The translations under genes and the position numbers were made by a program. A stretch of DNA of 8,195 nt from Methanobacteriaceae archaeon (GTDB taxonomy: Archaea > Methanobacteriota > Methanobacteria > Methanobacteriales > Methanobacteriaceae), in the NCBI GenBank assembly GCA_900769095.1, contig CAAGFH010000144.1:1-8195 (forward strand), written 5' to 3'. The notes under the pieces are model-generated. The model searched no databases, was not told the DNA's origin, and saw nothing but the letters and a program-made list of their open reading frames with translations. Each line of letters opens with the position of its first letter. Positions within the stretch are counted from its first letter, which is position 1. Positions 1 through 4,967 of the stretch are shown here, in pieces.

Positions 1-216
1 AACCAATTTTTAGTTGACTATGAACTTCAGGTTCAAAATGACGTGTTACAACAATTTATTATTACTGATCAAATCTTTGAAGATGGATTAACAAAAAATG
101 AACTTGTAAAAACATTGAAAAGAATTTTCAAGTCAAAATTACATTGTATCTGGTTAATTGACAAAAAATTTGGCACTATTTCTCAGCCTTCAAATGAAAA
201 TGATATGTTCATTTAA
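1..216 (+). CDS. C-terminal fragment of an unrecognised protein
   Basis: Frame 1 is open from the window edge to a TAA at 214-216, giving 71 residues that end in NDMFI. The start lies outside the window. The fragment is acidic-to-mixed in charge with no membrane segment. It reads as a beta-strand-like stretch (FLVDYELQVQ), then a helix around ELVKTLKRIFKS, then a hydrophobic LHCIWLID. I do not recognise the family and assign no function. The frame is plausible as coding because it is open without interruption, uses the same A/T-ending codons as the other genes, and stops just before the ORB repeats start. It lies upstream of orc1 on the same strand but is separated from it by ~850 bp of origin DNA, so the two are not an operon. 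T-rich DNA at 311-332 could terminate its transcript. Confidence 0.7.
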   Translation, partial: NQFLVDYELQVQNDVLQQFIITDQIFEDGLTKNELVKTLKRIFKSKLHCIWLIDKKFGTISQPSNENDMFI

Positions 217-227
217 AGAGAGAGAGG

Positions 228-243
228 TACACTTCAAGTGTAA
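228..243 (-). repeat. left inverted ORB with CT-rich extension
   Basis: Read on the minus strand this is TTACACTTGAAG (243 to 232), 11 of 12 matches to TTACACTTGAAA. It is followed by TGTACCTCTCTCTC, which resembles the TACATGTCTCTCTC extension of the class B right-hand ORBs. The 15 bp at 228-242 also form a near-perfect palindrome (TACACTT, C, AAGTGTA). The element begins only 15 bp after the stop codon of the upstream gene. A second, weaker minus-strand ORB lies 47 bp to its right (279-287). Confidence 0.8.
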
Positions 244-272
244 CGTTTTCGAAGGTATATTAGAACTGAAGA

Positions 273-307
273 GGTGTATTTCAACTGTAAACACTTGAAA
301 TTTCACC
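273..307. repeat. head-to-head ORB pair forming a dyad
   Basis: The minus strand carries CAGTTGAAATACACCTC (one mismatch in the CACTTGAAA core). The plus strand carries TAAACACTTGAAA at 288-300 (11/13). The cores are 4 bp apart and point away from each other. The arms GGTG-T-ATTTCAA (273-284) and TTGAAAT-TTCACC (295-307) are complementary except for a one-base length difference, with CTGTAAACAC between them. The plus-strand copy lacks the ATGTCT extension found in the right-hand array. Its position at the left edge of the A/T-rich tract suits an initiator-loading site, which is an inference. Confidence 0.7.
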
Positions 308-308
308 C

Positions 309-394
309 TATTATTTTTTCTTTTATTTTTTAATTTTAAGCTCTTAAAAGTCTTTATTTTTAATTCTAAGAATTTTTTAAAAAATTTTAATTTT
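309..394. other. candidate duplex-unwinding element
   Basis: Only 8 of these 86 bases are G or C (about 9%). The tract lies between the head-to-head ORB pair and the first right-hand ORB. It contains several short dyads: TTTTAAG/CTTAAAA at 334-349, AATTCT/AGAATT at 362-374, and a 16-bp palindrome at 371-386. In DNA this A/T-rich such dyads are not individually surprising. Placement between oppositely oriented ORB groups is the usual arrangement for the site of first melting in archaeal origins. The region at 801-960 is almost as A/T-rich (about 11% GC), so the assignment is not exclusive. Confidence 0.5.
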
Positions 395-470
395 TTTACA
401 CTTGAAATATATGTCTTGATTTTTTCAATATCTGTGAAATTACTTACACTTGAAACACATGTCTGTCTCT
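395..470 (+). repeat. ORB pair 1 (class A + class B)
   Basis: A class A ORB has its core TTTACACTTGAAA at 395-407 (13/13) and the extension TATATGTCTTGATTTTTT. A class B ORB has its core CTTACACTTGAAA at 443-455 (12/13) and the extension CACATGTCTGTCTCT. The cores start 48 bp apart. This is the first of three such units in direct orientation. Confidence 0.85.
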
Positions 471-516
471 ATTTTGCAAATTTTAATTTTTTTTCAAATT
501 CAAAATTTCTAAAAAT

Positions 517-591
517 TTTACACTTGAAATATATGTCTTGATTTTTTGATTATATTGAAATTTCATTTCACTTGAAATACATGTCTCTCTC
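517..591 (+). repeat. ORB pair 2 (class A + class B)
   Basis: The class A core at 517-529 is TTTACACTTGAAA (13/13), with extension TATATGTCTTGATTTTTT identical to that of pair 1. The class B core at 565-577 is ATTTCACTTGAAA (11/13), with extension TACATGTCTCTCTC. The cores start 48 bp apart. The unit starts 122 bp after pair 1. The DNA between the two cores is clearly diverged from pair 1. Confidence 0.85.
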
Positions 592-604
592 ATTTCTCAA
601 AATT

Positions 605-680
605 TTTACACTTGAAAATTATGTCTTGATTTTTGATTTTCGCACAAAATTGCTTTCACTTGAAACACATGTCTCTCTCT
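605..680 (+). repeat. ORB pair 3 (class A + class B)
   Basis: The class A core at 605-617 is TTTACACTTGAAA (13/13), with extension ATTATGTCTTGATTTTT. The class B core at 653-665 is CTTTCACTTGAAA (11/13), with extension CACATGTCTCTCTCT. The cores again start 48 bp apart. The unit starts 88 bp after pair 2. Confidence 0.85.
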
Positions 681-763
681 TTTTTCACAATTATTTTTGT
701 TTTTTTAAAAAATTTCTGATTTAAGCGCCAAATAGCTCTTATTTTTCTTATTTTTACTTAAGT

Positions 764-776
764 TTTACACTTGAAA
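764..776 (+). repeat. solitary distal mini-ORB
   Basis: This is a perfect TTTACACTTGAAA lying 111 bp after the last class B core. It lacks the ATGTCT extension (TAGTTATCTTATA follows) and has no good partner 48 bp away. A weak look-alike, CTTATATTTGAAG, lies at 784-796 (9/13). It marks the right edge of the clear ORB array. Confidence 0.8.
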
Positions 777-800
777 TAGTTATCTTATATTTGAAGTAGT

Positions 801-1062
801 ACAATTTCATATTAAATATTATATTTATTTTTATCATTTATTTTTTAATTTCCGTTTCACATAATGATATTTTTTAAACAATATCAATTTTTACGCTGTT
901 ATATTTAATTTTGATTGATTTTATTATGTTAAATTTTTAAATTTTTTCTAATTTTAATACTTTCATATGAAATTGTAATAAACATGTTTATTTATGATAC
1001 AATTTATATTATTAACACTGGAAATTATACTCTAATTTTTTATTAATTTTTATGGTGGATTT
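801..1062 (+). promoter_or_regulatory. A/T-rich leader and promoter region of orc1
   Basis: Positions 801-960 are about 11% GC, with no ORF or strong repeat. Nearer the gene there are two perfect palindromes, TTTCATATGAAA (961-972) and AATAAACATGTTTATT (977-992). A TATA-like TTTATATT follows at 1003-1010, with an ORB-like TTAACACTGGAAA (1012-1024, 11/13) immediately after it. An RBS, GGTGG, lies at 1054-1058, four bases before the ATG. A start of transcription near 1030-1035 is inferred from the usual distance from the TATA box. The ORB-like site would then lie inside the core promoter. Confidence 0.55.
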
Positions 1063-2226
1063 ATGTCAAATATTTTTGATGAATTACAAAATAATAATGA
1101 AGGGACATTAATATTTAAAGATAAAAAACCCTTGGATCACAGATGGTTACCTGATAATTTAGTACATAGGGAAGAACAGATTAGACAAATTGCAAAAAAT
1201 TGGATTGATGTATTAAACGATGTTACACCTTCCAATGTTACTTTATATGGAAAAACTGGAACAGGTAAAACTGCAACTTCTAAATTTGCACGTGAACAGC
1301 TCATGGAAGTTGCTCGTAAAAAGAAAATCTTTGTTAAAATTGAATATATCAGATGTACTGATTATACTACTGAATATCAGGTTATTGCAAAATTATGTAA
1401 CCAGCTTGGACGTGATGTTCCAAACCGTGGTTGGACAAAAGGTGAAGTTGTAAATACCTTTAGAGATATCTTCAAATCTAGTAATGCTTTTGGTAAAAAA
1501 CTACAATTAATTGTTATTTTAGATGAGATTGATATTTTGCTTAATAAAGATGGGGATGGAATTTTATATACTCTTACTAGAACAGACAATGTTTCTGTAC
1601 TATGTATCAGTAATTATTTAGATTTCAAAAATTTAATCAAACCTAGAGTAACTAGTAGTTTAAATGATAAAGAAATAGTATTTCCACCATATGGTGCAAC
1701 TCAGTTAATTGATATATTAAATGAAAGGGCTGCATTATCTTTTAATGAAGATGTACTTGCAGATGATGTTATTCCATTATGTTCTGCAATGGCTGCTAAA
1801 GAAGAGGGTGATGCAAGATACGCTCTTGATTTACTTAGAAATGCAGGTGAATTAGCATTTGATGAAGATTCTGATAAAGTCACTACTGCTCATGTTAGAA
1901 TGGCAAAAGACAGAATTGAACACAATAAGGTTATTGATATTATTAAAACTTTACCTCTTCAACAGCAAAGAGTTTTAGTTTCAATTTTAAATTTAACTAA
2001 ACAACAAGAAGAAATTACATCTGGTAAATTATATGAAACTTACACAGATTTATACAAAAAAGATGCTGTTACTTACAGAAGAATCTTTGATTTTATTAAT
2101 GAACTTGAAATGTTAGGAATCATTTCCACAAACACTATTTCTCGTGGCCGTGGAAAAGGAAGAACTAACATTATAAAGTTACAATGTGATGAAACATTAT
2201 TAGAATCATCCCTAACAGTTATTTAG
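1063..2226 (+). CDS. cdc6: Orc1/Cdc6-family replication initiator
   Basis: This 387-residue AAA+ ATPase recognises the origin and is thought to load the MCM helicase. Visible motifs: an N-terminal initiator signature with HRWLP (26-30) and HREEQI (35-40); Walker A GKTGTGKT (63-70); Walker B VILDEID (151-157); sensor 1 CISN (181-184); a candidate arginine finger in KPRVTSS (R195); and sensor 2 [14 protein letters not shown] (249-262). A C-terminal winged-helix domain (about 294-375) has a basic beta-wing RGRGKGRT (361-368), the part expected to contact ORB DNA. Length is normal for the family, and all catalytic motifs are intact. The ATG is supported by GGTGG four bases upstream. The gene lies beside the ORB array and, as family precedent suggests, probably encodes the origin-proximal paralogue (Cdc6-1 type). 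Its 3' end overlaps the convergent pyrB by 8 bp. Confidence 0.96.
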   Translation: MSNIFDELQNNNEGTLIFKDKKPLDHRWLPDNLVHREEQIRQIAKNWIDVLNDVTPSNVTLYGKTGTGKTATSKFAREQLMEVARKKKIFVKIEYIRCTDYTTEYQVIAKLCNQLGRDVPNRGWTKGEVVNTFRDIFKSSNAFGKKLQLIVILDEIDILLNKDGDGILYTLTRTDNVSVLCISNYLDFKNLIKPRVTSSLNDKEIVFPPYGATQLIDILNERAALSFNEDVLADDVIPLCSAMAAKEEGDARYALDLLRNAGELAFDEDSDKVTTAHVRMAKDRIEHNKVIDIIKTLPLQQQRVLVSILNLTKQQEEITSGKLYETYTDLYKKDAVTYRRIFDFINELEMLGIISTNTISRGRGKGRTNIIKLQCDETLLESSLTVI

Positions 2227-3166
2227 GGTTGTTCTTAATTAATGTTTTTAAAATAGCCATTCTCACAGGAACTGCATTTGCTGCCTGTGTGAAATACTTG
2301 TTATACTTTGTATCATCAAGGTCTGGATCTATTTCATCAATTCTTGGTAAAGGATGCATAATAATTAAATCCTTACCTTCAACTAATTTTTTATTAAGCA
2401 CATATGCTCCTTTAATTTTCAAATAATCGTTAATGTCTGCAAAACGCTCTTTTTGTATTCTTGTTACATACAATACATTAACGTCATCAAGGATTTCTTC
2501 AATACTATCTACTTCTTCATATTCAACATTAGTTCCTTCAATATCATGAAGAACTTCCTGTGGCATTTTAAGCTCAGGTGGTGAAATTAAATAAATTTTA
2601 ACGTTTTTAAATAATCCTAATGCATATGATAATGAGTGAACTGTACGACCGAATTTTAAATCACCAATCAATGCGATTTTTAAGTTGTCAATTTGTCCGA
2701 TTTCATTTTTGATAGTGTATAAATCAAGCAATGTTTGGGTTGGGTGTTGGCCAGCTCCATCTCCTGCGTTAATTACAGGAACATCTACTACATCAGAGAT
2801 GAATTTTGTTACTCCTTCAAGTTCGTGTCTAATAACTAAAGCATCACTATATCCTTCAAACATTTTTGCAGTATCAGCAATACTTTCACCTTTAGATACA
2901 GAACTAGATCCACTGCTTTCAAAACCAATGCATTCTCCGCTTAAACGTTTCATGGAGGTTTCAAATGACATTTTGGTCCTTGTTGAAGGTTCAAAAAACA
3001 TTAATCCGAGAATTTTTCCCTTTAATTCTTCAGATATGTCTCTGGATTTTGCAATGTCTTCCAATTTTGAAGCTTCATCAAGAATATATTCAATATCTTC
3101 TCTTTCAAAGTCTTTTATTGAAATTATATTTTTTAATTTAAAAATTTTAATCAACCCTTTGTTCAA
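2219..3166 (-). CDS. pyrB: aspartate carbamoyltransferase catalytic subunit
   Basis: The enzyme joins carbamoyl phosphate and L-aspartate to make N-carbamoyl-aspartate, the first committed step of pyrimidine synthesis, in the cytoplasm. Visible signatures: carbamoyl-phosphate loop STRT (61-64) in [21 protein letters not shown] (89-95, the Ser/Lys loop supplied to the neighbouring subunit); RH at 113-114; [10 protein letters not shown] (141-150); GRTVHS (173-178); TRIQKER (235-241); HPLPR (271-275). With the TTG at 3166 the protein has 315 residues. TTG at 3154 would give 311, close to the usual ~305-310. No in-frame ATG or GTG exists before M56, which is inside the conserved core, so the start must be non-ATG and is uncertain. 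It is the third gene of a hisG-led operon and overlaps the gene before it. The regulatory subunit PyrI is not in the window. Confidence 0.93.
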   Translation of the reverse strand: MNKGLIKIFKLKNIISIKDFEREDIEYILDEASKLEDIAKSRDISEELKGKILGLMFFEPSTRTKMSFETSMKRLSGECIGFESSGSSSVSKGESIADTAKMFEGYSDALVIRHELEGVTKFISDVVDVPVINAGDGAGQHPTQTLLDLYTIKNEIGQIDNLKIALIGDLKFGRTVHSLSYALGLFKNVKIYLISPPELKMPQEVLHDIEGTNVEYEEVDSIEEILDDVNVLYVTRIQKERFADINDYLKIKGAYVLNKKLVEGKDLIIMHPLPRIDEIDPDLDDTKYNKYFTQAANAVPVRMAILKTLIKNNPK

Positions 3167-3635
3167 TTAAATTATTTATATAATCGCTAAATTTGTTAAT
3201 TTCATTCATGTTTAACTTAGGAATAATATCTTCAGTTTTGTTTTTTGTTCTTATTTTTTCAAAAAAACCTTTATCTTCGATATTTAATTCATATCCAAAA
3301 TTTGAGTTAATATGTGATGAATTTACTAATTCTTCTGTATATAATTTATTGAATATCTTTTCATTATTTAAATCATTTTCACAGTTAATTGCAAGCGCAA
3401 TAGGTTTTTCTTTTATATTTTTAAAGTTTCTCATTAAATATATTTTCAAATTACTATCAATTTTACCTCTATATGCTGAAGCAACAAAGATTATGAAATT
3501 ATATTTCAATATACATGCTGTTTTTGCCTTGTCAATTGGTATTAACTGCACATCAGCATTAATCTTGTCGTATAGTAATTTACAAGATTTTTTTGTAGAT
3601 TTTTTTGAAGTTGAATATATTATTCCAATTTTCAT
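3147..3635 (-). CDS. flavodoxin-domain protein
   Basis: This is a 162-residue cytoplasmic protein. The N-terminus, MKIGIIYSTSKKSTKKSCKL, is a beta-strand followed by a Ser/Thr-rich loop of the kind that binds FMN phosphate in flavodoxins. A second strand and loop follow (YNFIIFVASAYRGKID, about 45-60), then PIALAINCEND (about 78-88). The order and the SAYRGK-type segment recall the flavodoxin_5/HemG-like group (protoporphyrinogen oxidase-type flavodoxins). The actual substrate or partner is not evident. The C-terminal third is rich in Lys, Asn and Glu and is not diagnostic. Its ATG overlaps the hisG stop in an ATGA (3632-3635), with no strong Shine-Dalgarno of its own, so translational coupling is likely. 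Its stop lies inside the start of pyrB. It is conserved enough in pattern to be a real gene, but its role in a his/pyr operon is unknown. Confidence 0.8.
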   Translation of the reverse strand: MKIGIIYSTSKKSTKKSCKLLYDKINADVQLIPIDKAKTACILKYNFIIFVASAYRGKIDSNLKIYLMRNFKNIKEKPIALAINCENDLNNEKIFNKLYTEELVNSSHINSNFGYELNIEDKGFFEKIRTKNKTEDIIPKLNMNEINKFSDYINNLIEQRVD

Positions 3636-4495
3636 ATTATTCTTTCAATAGGCACTACAAGAATGTCTTTTGCACCAGCATTTCTTAAATCATTTACAAG
3701 TTCAAATACTTCTTTTTCATCAATTACTGCTTGTACTGCAACGGTTTTTTCATCAGATAATACTTCTGAAATGGTTAAACCACCCATTGAAGGCATTACT
3801 TTTTTAACGTTATTTAAATCATCATCTTTAACGTTCATCATGATTAATTTTTTACGATCAGCATCAAGAACACCTTTAATACTTGTACTTACAGCTTCAA
3901 TCAATTCACTTCTTGTTTCTAAACTTTCTTTATTAGCAATAAGTTTGATTGTACTGTCTAAGATGTTGTCGATGATTTTTAGATGATTCATTTTTAATGT
4001 TGTACCAGTACTTGTTAAATCTGTTATTAAATCTGCAATTCCAATAAATGGAGCTGCTTCAGTTGATCCACTTAATTTAATGATTTTTAAGTCTAATCCT
4101 TTTTCATTTAGGTATTTTCTGGTTAACACTGGAAACTCAGTTGCAACTATCATATCTTCTGTGATATCATCAGCAGATTTAATGTCTGATTCTTCAGGAG
4201 CTGCTAAAACTAATTTGGTTTGTCCAAATCTTAAATCAAGTAATTCAGCAACTTCTGCTTCACTTTCATTAATTAAATCAACACCGGTTATTCCCATATC
4301 TGCAACTCCATTGTTTACAAATTTAGGAATATCAGATGCTCTTGCAAACATAACTTCTATATTTTCATTAAATGTTTTAGAAATTAATTTCCTGTTATTT
4401 TTGTCAATTAATCCTAAACCAGCTTTTTCTAATATGTTTATAGATGGTTCACTTATTCTTCCTTTTGAAGGTATTGCAATTTTTATTTTCATCAT
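3632..4495 (-). CDS. hisG: ATP phosphoribosyltransferase, long form
   Basis: HisG condenses ATP and PRPP to phosphoribosyl-ATP, the first and feedback-controlled step of histidine synthesis. The 287 residues match the long form (about 285-300), which has a C-terminal ACT-like histidine-sensing domain and does not need HisZ. Visible: IAIPSKGRI (7-14 region), FARASDIP (50-57), GVADMGITGVDLI (63-75), and the PRPP-binding segment GIADLITDLTSTGTTL (152-167), preceded by SGSTEAAP (142-149). The regulatory domain occupies about 212-287, with VMPSMGGLTI and the terminal DILVVPIERI. Two ATGs stand in tandem (4495 and 4492) behind a weak GAGAAG; either could be used. It is the first gene of a minus-strand operon with the flavodoxin-like gene and pyrB, and is divergent from the histone gene. 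Confidence 0.95.
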   Translation of the reverse strand: MMKIKIAIPSKGRISEPSINILEKAGLGLIDKNNRKLISKTFNENIEVMFARASDIPKFVNNGVADMGITGVDLINESEAEVAELLDLRFGQTKLVLAAPEESDIKSADDITEDMIVATEFPVLTRKYLNEKGLDLKIIKLSGSTEAAPFIGIADLITDLTSTGTTLKMNHLKIIDNILDSTIKLIANKESLETRSELIEAVSTSIKGVLDADRKKLIMMNVKDDDLNNVKKVMPSMGGLTISEVLSDEKTVAVQAVIDEKEVFELVNDLRNAGAKDILVVPIERII

Positions 4496-4535
4496 ATCTT
4501 CTCAAATTTTTTTATATTATTATTTTTTAAATTTA

Positions 4536-4545
4536 TTTTATAAAT
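4536..4545 (-). promoter_or_regulatory. probable TATA box of the hisG operon
   Basis: The minus strand reads ATTTATAAAA about 45 bases before the hisG ATG. This would place transcription start near 4510-4515 and leave a short leader of roughly 15-20 bases. The surrounding DNA is almost all A/T, so other TATA-like strings are possible. Confidence 0.45.
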
Positions 4546-4608
4546 AAGTATTTTTTTATTACTATTTTCTTATTTATTTAAATAATTATTTGTTATTTTG
4601 AGATAAAG

Positions 4609-4622
4609 CCTTTAATTAAAGG
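4609..4622. promoter_or_regulatory. 14-bp palindrome in the hisG/histone divergent region
   Basis: CCTTTAATTAAAGG is a perfect palindrome with G/C ends, set in a divergent intergenic region that is otherwise nearly G/C-free. It lies about 65 bp upstream of the hisG TATA candidate and about 50 bp upstream of the histone dyad, so it could be an operator for either gene. A second perfect palindrome, ATATTTAAATAT, lies at 4625-4636 but is pure A/T and less telling. Confidence 0.3.
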
Positions 4623-4657
4623 AAATATTTAAATATGAAGTTATCTTATACTTATTT

Positions 4658-4689
4658 AACTTATGATTTGTTTATATAAATCATAAGTT
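4658..4689 (+). promoter_or_regulatory. histone promoter: TATA box inside a perfect 12-bp dyad
   Basis: The arms AACTTATGATTT (4658-4669) and AAATCATAAGTT (4678-4689) are perfectly complementary and flank GTTTATAT. The best TATA box of the region, TTTATATAAA (4671-4680), sits in the centre. Transcription would begin near 4700, leaving a leader of about 17 bases that contains the RBS GAGGTGA (4706-4712). A dimeric regulator bound here would compete with TBP, which is inference. A weaker alternative TATA string, TTTTTATAAAG, lies just downstream. Confidence 0.6.
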
Positions 4690-4717
4690 TTTATAAAGTT
4701 TATGTGAGGTGAAAATC

Positions 4718-4924
4718 ATGTCTGAAATACCAAAAGCTCCTGTTGCTAGAATTATTAAAGAATCTGGTGCTGAAAGAGTAAGTGAAGATGCAAAAGTTGC
4801 ATTAGCTGACTACTTAGACGAAGTTGCACGTAACGTTGCTAAAGAAGCTAACGCTGTTGCTAAAATCGCTAAACGTAAAACTGTAAAAGCAGAAGATATT
4901 AAATTAGCTATCAAAAACTTATAG
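4718..4924 (+). CDS. hmfB: archaeal histone (HMf family)
   Basis: This 68-residue single histone fold forms dimers and longer multimers that wrap DNA. It closely follows HMfB of Methanothermus: PKAPVARIIKESGAERVS (5-22) is helix 1 and loop 1, a long central helix runs from about 24 to 51, and KRKTVKAEDIKLAI (52-65) is loop 2 and helix 3. DNA-contacting residues equivalent to HMfB R10, R19, K53 and T54 are present as R11, R20, K54 and T55. ATG 4718 is chosen because GAGGTGA at 4706-4712 lies five bases upstream and the resulting length equals the family norm. A GTG at 4709 in the same frame is part of the RBS. It has no lysine-rich tail. It is divergent from hisG and followed directly by a T-rich terminator, so it is probably monocistronic and highly expressed. 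Which paralogue it is cannot be told, so the symbol is only a family label. Confidence 0.96.
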   Translation: MSEIPKAPVARIIKESGAERVSEDAKVALADYLDEVARNVAKEANAVAKIAKRKTVKAEDIKLAIKNL

Positions 4925-4955
4925 TTTTTTTAGATTTCTTTTTTTTATTTTTTTT
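4925..4955 (+). terminator. oligo-T terminator after the histone gene
   Basis: Three T tracts lie between the histone stop codon and the next RBS: seven T at 4925-4931, eight at 4939-4946 and eight at 4948-4955. There is no stem-loop. U-tract termination without a hairpin is typical of archaea. The tracts sit so close to the next gene that any read-through would feed it. Confidence 0.75.
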
Positions 4956-4967
4956 AATGGTGTTATT

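Larger units (their letters stand above)
217..800. other. oriC: candidate chromosomal replication origin (oriC)
   Basis: This gene-free stretch lies directly upstream of orc1/cdc6. Seen in the sequence: two ORB-like elements on the minus strand (232-243 and 279-287) and eight on the plus strand (288-300, 395-407, 443-455, 517-529, 565-577, 605-617, 653-665, 764-776). The consensus is TTTACACTTGAAA; four copies match all 13 positions and the other plus copies match 11 or 12. An extremely A/T-rich tract (309-394) lies between the left group and the right array. Established knowledge: the Orc1/Cdc6 of Methanothermobacter thermautotrophicus binds this 13-bp mini-ORB, and archaeal origins usually sit beside their initiator gene with ORBs around a duplex-unwinding element. 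The inference that this is the active origin is strong but rests on sequence alone. Confidence 0.88.

Noticed and set aside
334..386. Short dyads in the A/T-rich tract as specific protein sites
   Set aside because: In ~9% GC DNA, 6- to 8-bp arms arise easily by chance. They are kept only as a property of the unwinding region.
581..724. 47-codon ORF starting ATGTCTCTCTCA in the origin
   Set aside because: It runs straight through three ORBs, has no Shine-Dalgarno, is mostly Phe/Leu from T-rich DNA, and its ATG is part of the repeated ATGTCT extension.
228..776. Repeat array as a CRISPR
   Set aside because: Repeats are short (13 bp core), degenerate, on both strands, with variable gaps of A/T-rich filler and no cas genes. 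They match the known mini-ORB of methanogen origins.
784..796. CTTATATTTGAAG as an additional ORB
   Set aside because: Only 9 of 13 positions match and the conserved CACTTG core is broken, so it is noted but not counted.
2685..4547. Long plus-strand ORFs opposite pyrB, the flavodoxin-like gene and hisG
   Set aside because: They are shadows of genes with clear motifs on the minus strand. Their own translations are Ser/Phe/Leu-rich, without recognisable domains or ribosome binding sites.
4709..4924. Histone starting at GTG 4709 (71 residues)
   Set aside because: The GTG is inside the Shine-Dalgarno GAGGTGA. ATG 4718 has correct spacing and gives the family-typical 68 residues.
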